A stretch of 64,000 nucleotides of DNA from CBFDBF01 sp050291465 (GCA_050291465.1 JBNKJV010000010.1:1-64000), one strand, 5' to 3'. Shown: positions 33,693 to 42,441, numbered from the stretch's first letter. Numbers and translations are program-made. The notes: a model not told the origin generated them from the letters alone.

Positions 33693-34046
33693 CTAACCCT
33701 CGCGCTCGCTCGGCAACGGTTTGGGCAGGCCGGCGAGTTTACACAGTTCCGCAATGGGATCGTTCGGGAATATGGCATACAGACGCCTGGTAGCGGCCTT
33801 GTGGTCGTGGAAAGAGGAGCCGACTTTGCCGCCGATCTCCTTCACCAGGATATGCATGGTGGGGTGGATCTGATTTTCACCCCAGTATTCGCGGAAATAG
33901 TCCACCAATCCGATATGATCATCCTTCAGCTCATACCCTTCCTGCCGGGCAATCTCTTCCGCCACCTCCTCCGACCACTGACCGGGATTCAGCAGAAAAC
34001 CTTCTTCGTCTGTGTGGATCAGGCTACCGTTCACTTGTACGACCAT
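33693..34046 (-). CDS. DsrC/TusE-family protein lacking the C-terminal catalytic cysteine
   Basis: A 117-residue DsrC-fold protein. DsrC carries sulfur as a trisulfide between two C-terminal cysteines. Here the helical core is well conserved (DEEGFLLNPGQWSEEVAEEI, HIGLVDYFREYW, HPTMHILVKEIG) and the first arm cysteine is present (Cys102 in ELCKLAGLPKP), but the essential second cysteine, expected at position 113, is Ser in a tail ending PLPSEREG. The protein probably cannot do the canonical DsrAB or Tus sulfur-transfer chemistry, and a regulatory or altered carrier role is more likely. The start at 34046 is preceded by AGGAGAAG. A second, more divergent paralogue lies just upstream on the same strand. 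Confidence 0.86.
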   Translation of the reverse strand: MVVQVNGSLIHTDEEGFLLNPGQWSEEVAEEIARQEGYELKDDHIGLVDYFREYWGENQIHPTMHILVKEIGGKVGSSFHDHKAATRRLYAIFPNDPIAELCKLAGLPKPLPSEREG

Positions 34047-34222
34047 TTTTCTTCTCCTTCGGGTGAATACCTCCGGCAAAGCACGCCGCCGTTGGTGTAT
34101 TTCTGAGTGGTGTGGTTAATCTGTTTGCGATCCGATGGCAGGCCGGCATCAGTTTCCTGCATCCGGCCTGCCTGCCGTCTCCGGCATCTCCTCAGCAGAA
34201 CTAAAGAACCTGTCCCGGCTTC

Positions 34223-34564
34223 TCAGTGAACACTTCCAAATGAAAGGTCCAGTGTCTCCGGCGGCAGCGGTATCCCCGCGATTCTGCGGCCCTGGTAAAC
34301 GGGTCCATGGGGAAACAGCTGATAGAGGTACTTCTTTCCCCCGCGATCTCTGAAACGGCGAACCAGGGCGGTTAGAACCGAACGTGCCAGACAGTTGCAG
34401 CCGTTCTCCTCGCAATGTTCACGCAGGAAATGGATTACCTCCCAATGTTCGGGGGTCAGTTCGATGCCTTCCTCCGCGGCCAATTCCACTGCACGTTGTT
34501 CGTTCCAATCCTCAAGGTCGTCAAGACGTAGTTTGTGTTCAATGGCCTGTAGATGAGTGGTCAT
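34223..34564 (-). CDS. Divergent DsrC/TusE-like protein lacking both arm cysteines
   Basis: A 113-residue paralogue of the neighbouring protein. The shared frame is visible in EDWNEQRAVELAAEEGIELT, EHWEVIHFLREHCEENG, YLYQLFPHGPV and RRIAGIPLPPE, which correspond to the DsrC helices and the arm. At the arm the two redox cysteines are replaced (Arg and Thr by visual alignment), while three new cysteines (51, 56 and 58, pattern CX4CXC) occur in the middle helix region. It may be a metal or redox sensor or a structural partner of the first DsrC-like protein. AGAGGAG precedes the ATG. Two dyads lie in its leader. Confidence 0.75.
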   Translation of the reverse strand: MTTHLQAIEHKLRLDDLEDWNEQRAVELAAEEGIELTPEHWEVIHFLREHCEENGCNCLARSVLTALVRRFRDRGGKKYLYQLFPHGPVYQGRRIAGIPLPPETLDLSFGSVH

Positions 34565-34632
34565 TTTCTTATCTCCTCTGATTACATCTATCTGCCATTT
34601 TGCTCTCTGCTAAGGAACCGCCGGCAGATCTG

Positions 34633-34692
34633 ATCTGAATATGGAAACCCGATTCAGATGCCCTTAAAACTATACTTTAGACTAATTCTAAA
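34633..34692. promoter_or_regulatory. Two dyads upstream of the DsrC-like pair
   Basis: ATCTGAAT (34633-34640) and ATTCAGAT (34652-34659) form perfect eight-base arms with an 11-base centre; TTTAGA-CTAAT-TCTAAA (34676-34692) is a second perfect dyad overlapping a possible minus-strand promoter (TATAGT at 34674-34669). They sit 70 to 130 bases before the start codon. The rest of the 489-base gap to ispF is AT-rich, and a GCGGTGATTGGCG-type repeat lies at 34901-34937. Confidence 0.4.
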
Positions 34693-34900
34693 CCTATTCC
34701 AGAGTATTTTGCTATGTTTTTGTGATTTTTTTATTTTTACTACATTTTCAATAAGTTAAATAAGTCTATCTGCAACCGCCCAGGCTCCATACGGCATCCG
34801 CTGCTGCATTGCCCAGCGGCGGCCCTCTACCCGGAAGAACCGCCGATGAACGCATACCACCATAAATCTACGGGGAATTTCGTGGCCTCCTACTGAAGCT

Positions 34901-34937
34901 ATTTGCGTGACTTTGCGGTGATAGGCGTTATTTGCGG
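34901..34937 (+). repeat. GCGGTGATTGGCG-type dispersed repeat
   Basis: GACTTTGCGGTGATAGGCG followed by TTATTTGCGGC is another copy of the family seen at 14900, 28617 and 58711, here with one change in the core. Confidence 0.7.
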
Positions 34938-35053
34938 CAGTTGTCGCCCTTAAAACAAATGTCATTCGGCTCTATGGCCGCATGTCCCCGAGTACCGGCC
35001 AGGTGTTAGAATCCCCTCCATCCGGCTCAGCCATAACCTTCAAAGAGGCCCCA

Positions 35054-35524
35054 ATGCGAATAGGACAGGGTTACGATGCCCACCGGTTCAGCCCGGAGCG
35101 ACGGCTGGTTCTGGGTGGGGAATTGATTGAACACGACCAGGGGCTGGCCGCGCACTCCGATGGAGACGTCCTGCTCCACGCCCTGTGCGATGCCCTGCTG
35201 GGCGCCGCCGGTCAGGGCGATATCGGTAACCATTTTCCTGACAATGACCAGAAATACCGGGATATGGACAGCCGTATTCTGCTGCGCCACGTGGTAGACC
35301 TTATCCACAATTTAGGATACCGGGTACAGAACGCGGATATGACCATCATCGCCCAACGTCCCAAACTCGCGTCCTACCTTCCGGCGATGAAACAAAATAT
35401 CGCTCAGGATTTGCAGATCGACGACTCCCGGGTCAACATCAAGGCCACTACCACCGAAGGAATGGGGTTTACCGGCCGCGCGGAAGGTATCGCCGCCCAC
35501 GCCGTAGTACTTCTCGATGAGTGA
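35054..35524 (+). CDS. ispF: 2-C-methyl-D-erythritol 2,4-cyclodiphosphate synthase
   Basis: Fifth step of the MEP isoprenoid pathway, forming the cyclic diphosphate and releasing CMP. The 156-residue protein starts MRIGQGYDAHRF, with the zinc ligands Asp8 and His10, followed by HSDGDVLLHALCDALLGA and GDIGNHFPD, and ends with the TTTEGMGFTGRAEGIAAHA signature. AAAGAGG lies upstream of the ATG. It overlaps truD by eight bases. The ispD gene is 3.5 kb away on the other strand rather than adjacent. Confidence 0.96.
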   Translation: MRIGQGYDAHRFSPERRLVLGGELIEHDQGLAAHSDGDVLLHALCDALLGAAGQGDIGNHFPDNDQKYRDMDSRILLRHVVDLIHNLGYRVQNADMTIIAQRPKLASYLPAMKQNIAQDLQIDDSRVNIKATTTEGMGFTGRAEGIAAHAVVLLDE

Positions 35525-36566
35525 CTACGGCCAATCCTCTCTCCTGAACCACGCGTTACTTCCCCATGCATTCGGTCAACCGGTGGCCAGCGGTGATATC
35601 CGCCGGCAGCCGGAGGACTTCCAGGTGGAAGAGATCCTGGGATTCAGACCGGACGGTGAAGGTGAACACGTCCTGCTGCATATCCGCAAACGCAACACCA
35701 ACACCGGCTGGCTCGCCGGCGAGCTGGCACGTGTGGCCGGAGTTCCCCTGCGGGACGTCAGTTACGCCGGTCTCAAAGACCGGAACGCCGTCACCAGCCA
35801 GTGGTTTTCCGTGCGCCTCGCAGGTAGAGAGGAACCGGACTGGTTGGAGCTGGAATCGGAGGATCTGAAGCTGCTGGAACGGGAACGCCACCGACGCAAA
35901 CTGCGCCGGGGCGCGCTCAGGGAAAACCGTTTTCGCATCCTTATCAGAAATCTGCAGGGGGAGCGGGGACGACTGGAGAAACGTCTGGAGCGTATCGGGC
36001 ATGAGGGTATACCCAATTACTTCGGGGAGCAGCGATTCGGACACGATGAGAACAATCTCCGTATGGCCGATCTCCTGTTCAGCGGGAAACTGAGAAAGCC
36101 GAACCGCCAGAAACGCGGTCTCTATCTCTCCGCGGCGCGTTCCTATCTCTTCAACCTGTTATTGGCGGAACGCGTGGAACAGGGGGACTGGAATCAGGCA
36201 CTGCCGGGAGACCTCATGATGCTGGACGGCAGCCGGGCACTGTTTTCGCTGCAGCGGGTCGACGCGGAAATCGAGCACCGGGTACGAACCCTGGATATTC
36301 ATCCCACCGGCCCCCTGTTCGGCGATGGCGAATCGGAAACCGGCCCGACGATCAGCGAACGGGAACAGCTGATCCTCCAGGAATATCCCTCCTGGGCGGA
36401 TGGTCTGAAACGGTTCGGACTGAAACCGGAACGCCGCGCCCTGCGCTGCAGAGTCAGGGACCTGGAATGGTCCTGGCCCGCGGAGGACCAACTGGAACTC
36501 CGGTTCGGATTACCCCCCGGGAGTTACGCCACCTCCGTATTGCGGGAAATAGTCCGCTACCGTTAG
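35517..36566 (+). CDS. truD: tRNA pseudouridine-13 synthase TruD
   Basis: Converts uridine 13 of tRNA-Glu to pseudouridine. The 349-residue protein has the N-terminal FQVEEILGFRPDGEGEHVLL, the catalytic aspartate in VSYAGLKDRNAVTSQWFSV, and the TruD insertion domain around FGEQRFGHDENNLRMA and ending with LPPGSYATSVLREI, a recurrent family motif. It is translationally coupled to ispF by an eight-base overlap, the conserved gammaproteobacterial pair. Confidence 0.96.
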   Translation: MSDYGQSSLLNHALLPHAFGQPVASGDIRRQPEDFQVEEILGFRPDGEGEHVLLHIRKRNTNTGWLAGELARVAGVPLRDVSYAGLKDRNAVTSQWFSVRLAGREEPDWLELESEDLKLLERERHRRKLRRGALRENRFRILIRNLQGERGRLEKRLERIGHEGIPNYFGEQRFGHDENNLRMADLLFSGKLRKPNRQKRGLYLSAARSYLFNLLLAERVEQGDWNQALPGDLMMLDGSRALFSLQRVDAEIEHRVRTLDIHPTGPLFGDGESETGPTISEREQLILQEYPSWADGLKRFGLKPERRALRCRVRDLEWSWPAEDQLELRFGLPPGSYATSVLREIVRYR

Positions 36567-36671
36567 CCTGCCGCGAAACGGGGAACAGAAATCCCCCCTC
36601 CCCCCCAATTCACCAAAGTTTTTGCTTCAGGTGTCGCTAACCCTAGTGGTTGCTGCGGAAAGGGAACACAT

Positions 36672-39062
36672 ATGCAGACCATCGGTAGATTCAAAGTCGG
36701 GAAAGAGCTGGGATCAGGCGCTCAGGGGTCGGTCTATCTCTGCGGTGATCCGGAACTGCAACGGCGGGTGGCGATCAAACTGTTGAAGCGCTCCCTGTTC
36801 GGCAGCGGATCAAACAAGGCAGACCTGCTGCGGGAAGCCCGGAGCATCAGTCAGATCCAACATCCCAATATCGTCGCCATCTTCGATGTAGGCGAAGAGA
36901 AAGGAACACCCTTTCTTGTATTCGAGTATGTAGAGGGAGAGCTTCTTTCGGAGCACATAAAAAGCAAGGCGCTTGATCTGCCGAAAATGCTGGATATCTT
37001 CGAAGGCATGTTGTCAGGCGTGGACCAGGTGCACCGCAGGGGAATCGTGCATCGTGACCTGAAGCCGGCCAACGTTATCCTGAGCAAGGACAGCGTCCCG
37101 AAAATCATGGACTTCGGTATCGCCAGCATGCTTTCCAGACCCGGCAGGAAGGACGCCCCTCTCATCGGCACCCCCCGCTACATGGCCCCGGAATATATCG
37201 CCGACAAACATATCGGAACTCAGGCGGACGTGTTTGCCCTGGGCGCTATTCTGTTCGAAATGGTCACGGGAAGACGAGCGTTCGAAGGCGCGACGGAAGC
37301 GGAACTGTTGATCAACGTAACGGGAAAGCCGGTACCCGCACCATCGACCATAAACCCGGAGGTGGGAGAACGCTTGGACGCCATCATACTGAAGGCCCTG
37401 GAAAAAGATCCTGAGCGGCGATATGCAACGGCCGGGGAGATGCTGGTGGCGCTCCTGGAGTATCGGGAACACGTGGACCGGAAACAGGAGTTGACGGAAA
37501 CCAGCCAGGGAACGGTGGATTTTCTGCTGCGCCGAATGCGACACAAGAGCGATTTTCCCGCGCTGTCGGAAGCCATTCGCACCCTGAACCGACTGGTGGC
37601 CTCCGAAGAAGAGGATATCAGTCGTCTGGCCAGCGCCATCCTGCGTGATTTCGCCCTCACAAATAAGATCCTTAAAGTGGTCAATTCCGCCTACTACAGC
37701 CGCTTCGCCGGAAAGATCGGCACCATTTCCCGCGCCATCGTGGTGTTGGGTGTACAACCTATCCGTTCCATAGCCGCCTCCCTGATTTTTTTCGAACATC
37801 TGCACAACAAATCCCAGGTGGTGAAATTAAAAAATGAAGTGGCATCCTCCTTGTTTGCCGCCTCTCTTGCGCGCCAGGCGGCACTGGAACAGGGCCTGGA
37901 AGACCCCGAGGAAGGATTTCTTTGCGGCATGCTGCATAACCTGGGTCGAATCCTGGTTACCTACTACCTGCATGACGAGAGTGAAGAGATCGAGCGTCTG
38001 GTAAAACAGGAAGAAGTGAAGGAGGAACAGGCTCAGATCCGCGTTCTGGGTGTGACCTGTCGGGAACTGGGTATCGCCATTGCCAAGCAATGGAACTTTC
38101 CCGGCACCATCACCCACAGCATGGAACGCGTGGATCCGGGGAAAGAAGAGGTTCCCAAGACACCGGGGCAAAAAAGGCAATTAATCGCCACCTTCTCTAA
38201 CGAGGCCGCGAAAGTAATCGGGGAATCCGATCCGGAAGACGACACCCCGATCACGGAGTTGCTTGAGAGCTACGGTTCGGTCTGGGACATGGGGCGGAAA
38301 AAGTTCAAAGGTATGATTGGGGAGGCCCGCCAGGAGTTCAGTGAATTGACCTCGGGCATGTCGACCCAGGCGGAGCAAAGTCCCTACATTTCAAACTACA
38401 TCAAGGTCGGGGTGGAAGCGGAAGATACCACACAGATACCGGACGCTGAGGAGGACGTTACCGCTAATCTTGTGCTGGAAGACTCGGATACGGTGGTGAA
38501 AACACAGGAAGAGAAGGTTATTGTCGCCGATCAGAAACCGGAAATTGATACGGAAGCGGTACTCACCGAAGGATTGCAGGAGGTGACCGCAATCCTGGTG
38601 GAACCCCAGCACAATCTCAATCAGGTCTTTAACGTGGTATTGGAAACCATCTACCGGGCGCTGCCTCTGCAAAGGATTCTCCTCTGTCTCCTGGATACCC
38701 GGAGCAAGCAGTTCATAGGACGATTCGGTTTTGGTCAGGATATAGATGAGATCATCGAAAAGTTCCGGTTTCAAAGCAAGTATCAGCCCAATGTCTTCCA
38801 TGCGGCCTTAAAAAACGGTGTGGATCTCTATATCGCCAATACCGGCGACGCGAAGATAAAAAACAATTTACCCGACTGGTACAAGACGGTGCCCAGGGCG
38901 GGCTCCTTTCTGGTGTTCCCTCTGGTGGTTAATAACAACCCCCTGGGGCTGATCTACGCCGATCACGCAACACCTTGCGGCGTGGAGCTTCAGGGCAATC
39001 AGCTCAATCTGATCAAGGCGCTACGCAACCAGATCGTGCTGGATATCCAAACCAAGCGATAA
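36672..39062 (+). CDS. Ser/Thr protein kinase fused to HDOD and C-terminal GAF-like domains
   Basis: A 796-residue cytoplasmic signalling protein. The N-terminal Hanks-type kinase (about 6-265) has an intact set of motifs: GSGAQGSV loop, AIK with Lys36, HRDLKPAN (127-134), DFG (147-149) and MAPE. An HDOD domain follows (about 285-490: FPALSEAIRTLNRL, DFALTNKILKVVNSAYY, GFLCGMLHNLGRIL), a helical fold related to HD phosphohydrolases but found in signalling. A linker rich in acidic residues leads to a GAF-like domain (about 630-790: LLCLLDTRSKQFIGRFGFG, FPLVVNNNPLGLIYAD). No membrane helix is seen. AAGGGA precedes the ATG. The gene is monocistronic and tail-to-tail with ispD. Confidence 0.9.
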   Translation: MQTIGRFKVGKELGSGAQGSVYLCGDPELQRRVAIKLLKRSLFGSGSNKADLLREARSISQIQHPNIVAIFDVGEEKGTPFLVFEYVEGELLSEHIKSKALDLPKMLDIFEGMLSGVDQVHRRGIVHRDLKPANVILSKDSVPKIMDFGIASMLSRPGRKDAPLIGTPRYMAPEYIADKHIGTQADVFALGAILFEMVTGRRAFEGATEAELLINVTGKPVPAPSTINPEVGERLDAIILKALEKDPERRYATAGEMLVALLEYREHVDRKQELTETSQGTVDFLLRRMRHKSDFPALSEAIRTLNRLVASEEEDISRLASAILRDFALTNKILKVVNSAYYSRFAGKIGTISRAIVVLGVQPIRSIAASLIFFEHLHNKSQVVKLKNEVASSLFAASLARQAALEQGLEDPEEGFLCGMLHNLGRILVTYYLHDESEEIERLVKQEEVKEEQAQIRVLGVTCRELGIAIAKQWNFPGTITHSMERVDPGKEEVPKTPGQKRQLIATFSNEAAKVIGESDPEDDTPITELLESYGSVWDMGRKKFKGMIGEARQEFSELTSGMSTQAEQSPYISNYIKVGVEAEDTTQIPDAEEDVTANLVLEDSDTVVKTQEEKVIVADQKPEIDTEAVLTEGLQEVTAILVEPQHNLNQVFNVVLETIYRALPLQRILLCLLDTRSKQFIGRFGFGQDIDEIIEKFRFQSKYQPNVFHAALKNGVDLYIANTGDAKIKNNLPDWYKTVPRAGSFLVFPLVVNNNPLGLIYADHATPCGVELQGNQLNLIKALRNQIVLDIQTKR

Positions 39063-39067
39063 CCGCG

Positions 39068-39775
39068 CTAACCACCGTTACCGCGGGATAGGTAAAATGA
39101 GGCCAGCTCCAGATCTTCCGGTCGTGTAATTTTGATATTGTCGGCGTGCCCTTCCACCATCAACGGCTGATATCCGGCCAGCTCCATCGCCGAGGCATCG
39201 TCCGTTACCTCCAACCCCTGCTTCACAACGGCTCGCAACGCCTCCTGCAGCATACCTAACCGGAACATCTGCGGGGTAAAGGCGTGCCATAGACCTTGCC
39301 TGGTGACGGTATCCTGAATGGATCCCTGCTCATCGGTCCGCTTCATGGTGTCACGGACCGGCACCCCCAGGAGACCACCCACGGGGTGATTCCGCAGGTT
39401 CCCCACCAGGCTGTCGAGATCTGCGCGGCGCAGACAGGGACGGGCGGCGTCGTGGACCAGCACCCAGTCGTCCGACTGCGCAGTCTGCTCCAACCGATCA
39501 AGAATATTGAGTACCGAACGGCTGCGCTCCTCACCGCCGCTGACCCGGATGATCCGGGGATGTTTCGCGTAGGCGGTGTTATCCCACCAGCCGTCATCAT
39601 CGGCAACGGCGACACAAATTCCCGCTATATCCGGATGATCGATCAGCGCCGCCAGGGTATGCTCGATCACCGGTCTACCGAGAAGCTCCAGGTACTGTTT
39701 GGGAACCGGGCCGCCCATGCGGCGCCCGACACCGGCGGCCGGCACTCCGGCCCAATATCGGGTCTCCTCCCTCAT
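39068..39775 (-). CDS. ispD: 2-C-methyl-D-erythritol 4-phosphate cytidylyltransferase
   Basis: Activates MEP with CTP in the isoprenoid pathway. The 235-residue protein shows the nucleotide-binding loop PAAGVGRRMGGPVPKQYLEL near residues 12-31, GGEERSRSVLNIL, DWVLVHDAARPCL and TDDASAMELAG, all diagnostic. It overlaps ftsB by four bases; ftsB-ispD is the usual gammaproteobacterial order. Confidence 0.95.
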   Translation of the reverse strand: MREETRYWAGVPAAGVGRRMGGPVPKQYLELLGRPVIEHTLAALIDHPDIAGICVAVADDDGWWDNTAYAKHPRIIRVSGGEERSRSVLNILDRLEQTAQSDDWVLVHDAARPCLRRADLDSLVGNLRNHPVGGLLGVPVRDTMKRTDEQGSIQDTVTRQGLWHAFTPQMFRLGMLQEALRAVVKQGLEVTDDASAMELAGYQPLMVEGHADNIKITRPEDLELASFYLSRGNGG

Positions 39776-40062
39776 TCCGGTTTCTTCTCCGGCTGTTCGA
39801 TGATCTGAAGAAAGATCTCTCCTTCCCGGATCATCCCCAGTTCGCTGCGGGCACGTTCTTCGATCGCGTCCAGGCCCTGTTTCAGATCATTGACCTCCGC
39901 CTGCAGCGCCAGATTCCGTTGACGCAGGCGATCCAGTTCCGCCTTCTGGATTTCAATCTGCTCACGCAAAGAGTGGACCTCCGCCAGGCTTCCCTCCCCC
40001 ACCCAGAGGCGGTACTGGAGCAGAATAAGCAGAACCACCAATACTGAGATCAGAATACGCAT
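39772..40062 (-). CDS. ftsB: Cell-division protein FtsB
   Basis: A 96-residue bitopic divisome protein that forms a trimer with FtsL and FtsQ. An N-terminal helix (ILISVLVVLLILLQYRLWVG) is followed by a coiled coil (EIQKAELDRLRQRNLALQAE) and the typical GLDAIEERARSELGMIREGE motif. It links eno and ispD in the conserved cluster. Confidence 0.95.
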   Translation of the reverse strand: MRILISVLVVLLILLQYRLWVGEGSLAEVHSLREQIEIQKAELDRLRQRNLALQAEVNDLKQGLDAIEERARSELGMIREGEIFLQIIEQPEKKPE

Positions 40063-40068
40063 TAATAG

Positions 40069-40226
40069 AGGGCTTGGGCATCAGGGCCGAGGGCCGGGCA
40101 AGAGGAATGCGGTGTCATTTGAACAGATCAATACCGAACAAAAGGTTCCGGGTTAAACAGGGGCCGATACTCCCTGTTTCCCGTATGTTACATCAGATCC
40201 AAACCCTCGGCCCTGATCCCTTGGCC
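40069..40226. repeat. Paired GGCCCT-type repeats between eno and ftsB
   Basis: GGGCATCAGGGCCGAGGGCC (about 40076-40095) and CCCTCGGCCCTGATCCCTTG (40204-40223) are reverse complements over much of their length, so the whole gap can fold as one long stem-loop. The same family occurs at 33648-33692, 44907-44937 and 45041-45075. Confidence 0.7.
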
Positions 40227-41507
40227 CTAAATTTCGAGGGGGAAAGCGCCCTTGCCGGCGTAGACCGCGTCCTCTCCCAACTGATCCTCGATACGCATCA
40301 ACTGGTTGTACTTGGCCACCCGGTCGGAACGACACAGGGAACCGGTCTTGATCTGCCCGGTGTTGGCGGCCACCACCAGATCGGCAATGGTGGTGTCCTC
40401 GGTCTCACCGGAACGGTGGGATACCACCGCCGAGTAGCCCGCATCGTGAGCCATATTGATCGCCTGCAAGGTCTCCGTCAGGGTACCGATCTGATTAAAC
40501 TTAATCAGGATGGAGTTGGTGATCTTCTGTTCTATACCGCGGGAAAGGATGGCGGTGTTGGTCACGAACAGGTCGTCACCCACCAGCTGCACCCGGTCCC
40601 CCAGTTTCTCCGTCAGGATCTTCCAGCCCTCCCAGTCGCTCTCGTCCATGCCGTCTTCGATGGAGATGATCGGGTACTTGTCCACCAGGGCAGCCAGGTA
40701 ATCGGCAAAACCGGCCGCATCAAATTTGCGCCCTTCGGAGGCGAGATCATACATGCCGTCTTTGTAGAACTCGGAACTGGCCGCGTCCAGTCCCAGATAG
40801 ATGTCACGTCCGGCGCTGAATCCCGCCTTCTCGATCGCCTCCAGGATCACCTCTACCGCCGCTTCGTTGGAGGGCAGATCCGGGGCGAAGCCACCCTCGT
40901 CACCCACCGCCGTATTCAATCCACGGCTGTGGAGCACGCTCTTCAGGGCATGAAACACCTCGGCGCCGTAACGCACCGCCTCTCGGATAGAACCCGCTCC
41001 CACAGGCAGAATCATGAACTCCTGAATATCCACGCTGTTGTCGGCATGGGCTCCGCCGTTGATGATATTCATCATCGGCACCGGCAGGCGATAGGGCCCG
41101 GGAGAGAGGTAACGATAGAGCGGCATCGCCTGTTCCTGGGCCGCCGCGTGGGCGGCCGCCAGGGAAACCGCAAGGATGGCATTGGCGCCCAGACGTCCCT
41201 TATTGTCGGTTCCGTCCAGTTCGATCATCTTGCGGTCCAGTACCTCCTGATCGGTAACATCCATACCGCTCAGCGCATCGCAGAGTTCCCCGCTGATATT
41301 ATTGACCGCGTTGAGAACCCCCTTGCCTCCGTAGCGCCCCTTGTCGCCATCCCGGAGTTCCAGCGCCTCACGCGACCCGGTGGAGGCCCCGGATGGCGCC
41401 GCGGCACGCCCGATGGCGCCGTCGGCGGTAATCACATCGGCCTCCACCGTCGGGTTTCCGCGGGAATCCATAATCTCGCGGCCGCGAATATCAATGATTT
41501 CGGACAT
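40227..41507 (-). CDS. eno: Enolase
   Basis: Glycolytic interconversion of 2-phosphoglycerate and phosphoenolpyruvate. The 426-residue protein begins MSEIIDIRGREIMDSRGNPT and contains GASTGSREALELRDGD, the metal ligands and catalytic residues in VGDEGGFAPDL, ISIEDGMDESDWEGW and VGDDLFVTN, the catalytic Lys in LIKFNQIGTLTE, and VVSHRSGETEDTTIADL. Its place in the pyrG-kdsA-eno-ftsB-ispD series is standard. Confidence 0.97.
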   Translation of the reverse strand: MSEIIDIRGREIMDSRGNPTVEADVITADGAIGRAAAPSGASTGSREALELRDGDKGRYGGKGVLNAVNNISGELCDALSGMDVTDQEVLDRKMIELDGTDNKGRLGANAILAVSLAAAHAAAQEQAMPLYRYLSPGPYRLPVPMMNIINGGAHADNSVDIQEFMILPVGAGSIREAVRYGAEVFHALKSVLHSRGLNTAVGDEGGFAPDLPSNEAAVEVILEAIEKAGFSAGRDIYLGLDAASSEFYKDGMYDLASEGRKFDAAGFADYLAALVDKYPIISIEDGMDESDWEGWKILTEKLGDRVQLVGDDLFVTNTAILSRGIEQKITNSILIKFNQIGTLTETLQAINMAHDAGYSAVVSHRSGETEDTTIADLVVAANTGQIKTGSLCRSDRVAKYNQLMRIEDQLGEDAVYAGKGAFPLEI

Positions 41508-41525
41508 CTTTGGTCTCCTTGGTAG

Positions 41526-41616
41526 TGATCAGTTACCAGTTTTCAGTTATCAGTGTTTAAGGTTGAAGTGACCGACAACCGCTAACTGATAACTGTTAAC
41601 TGATAACTGTTAACTG
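41526..41616. repeat. AACTGATAACTG-type inverted repeat at the kdsA 3' end
   Basis: The right part (41582-41616) contains tandem copies of AACTGATAACTGTT and the left part (41526-41553) has the reverse-complement words CAGTTACCAG and CAGTTATCAG. The element spans the 3' end of kdsA: its last seven or so codons (SQLTVIS) and its stop codon lie within the repeat. Confidence 0.8.
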
Positions 41617-42441
41617 ACTTTCAACAAACCCCCTGGCCTTCACCGTCTTATCCAGTTCAACCAGGGTCTCGAGAAGCTCCCGCAACCGTTCCAGCGGCCA
41701 GGAGTTGGGTCCGTCACAAAGGGCTTTTTCAGGGTCCGGGTGGGTTTCCATAAACAGACCGGAAATACCGGCCGCCACCGCGGCCCGCGCCAGAACCGGG
41801 ACAAACTCCCGCTGCCCCCCGGAACGATCTCCCTGACCGCCGGGTAACTGTACGGAATGGGTGGCATCGAAAACCACCGGACAACCGGTATCCCGCAATA
41901 CGGCCAGGGAACGCATATCGGATATCAGGTTATTGTAACCAAAGGAGGCCCCACGCTCGCAGACCATGATCTGCTCGTTGCCGGCAGCCCGCGCTTTTTC
42001 CACTACCCGCTGCATATCCCAGGGGGCGAGAAACTGCCCTTTCTTGAGATTTACCGGACGTCCCTGGGAGGCCACCGCCTGTATGAAGTTGGTTTGGCGG
42101 CAAAGCAGTGCCGGCGTCTGTAGTACATCGACGACACTGGCCACCTCTGCCAGCGGCGTGTCTTCGTGTACATCAGTCAATACCGGTACGCCGACCTGCT
42201 TCCGCACCTTCTCCAGGATATACAACCCCTCTTCGGCGCCGGGACCGCGAAAGCTCTGCGCGGAAGAACGATTGGCCTTGTCGAAAGAGGATTTATAGAT
42301 GAAGGATATACCGACCTGTTCGGCGATCTCTTTCAGGCTGCCGGCGGTATCCAGGGCCAGTTGTTCACTTTCGATCACGCACGGGCCGGCAATGAGAAAC
42401 AGCGGACGATCCAGTCCTATCCGAAACCCGCAGAGATTCAT
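41596..42441 (-). CDS. kdsA: 3-deoxy-8-phosphooctulonate synthase
   Basis: Makes KDO-8-phosphate from arabinose 5-phosphate and PEP for lipopolysaccharide. The 281-residue protein has IAGPCVIES near the N-terminus, SFDKANRSSAQSFRGPG, VLTDVHEDTP, CERGASFGYNNLISDMR, VFDATHSVQLPGGQ and METHPDPEKALCDGPN, all family signatures. It overlaps pyrG by four bases. Its C-terminal SQLTVIS is encoded by the repeat described separately, so the tail is probably a late addition. Confidence 0.96.
   Translation of the reverse strand: MNLCGFRIGLDRPLFLIAGPCVIESEQLALDTAGSLKEIAEQVGISFIYKSSFDKANRSSAQSFRGPGAEEGLYILEKVRKQVGVPVLTDVHEDTPLAEVASVVDVLQTPALLCRQTNFIQAVASQGRPVNLKKGQFLAPWDMQRVVEKARAAGNEQIMVCERGASFGYNNLISDMRSLAVLRDTGCPVVFDATHSVQLPGGQGDRSGGQREFVPVLARAAVAAGISGLFMETHPDPEKALCDGPNSWPLERLRELLETLVELDKTVKARGFVESQLTVIS

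Noticed and set aside
34137..34172. GC-rich hairpin GGCAGGCCGG/CCGGCCTGCC between the DsrC-like genes as a terminator
   Set aside because: A ten-base stem exists but there is no T run on either strand, so it may be a processing or attenuation structure at most.
40074..41525. Long open frame (483 codons) antisense to eno
   Set aside because: It mirrors enolase on the other strand, starts within repeat sequence and has no family resemblance.
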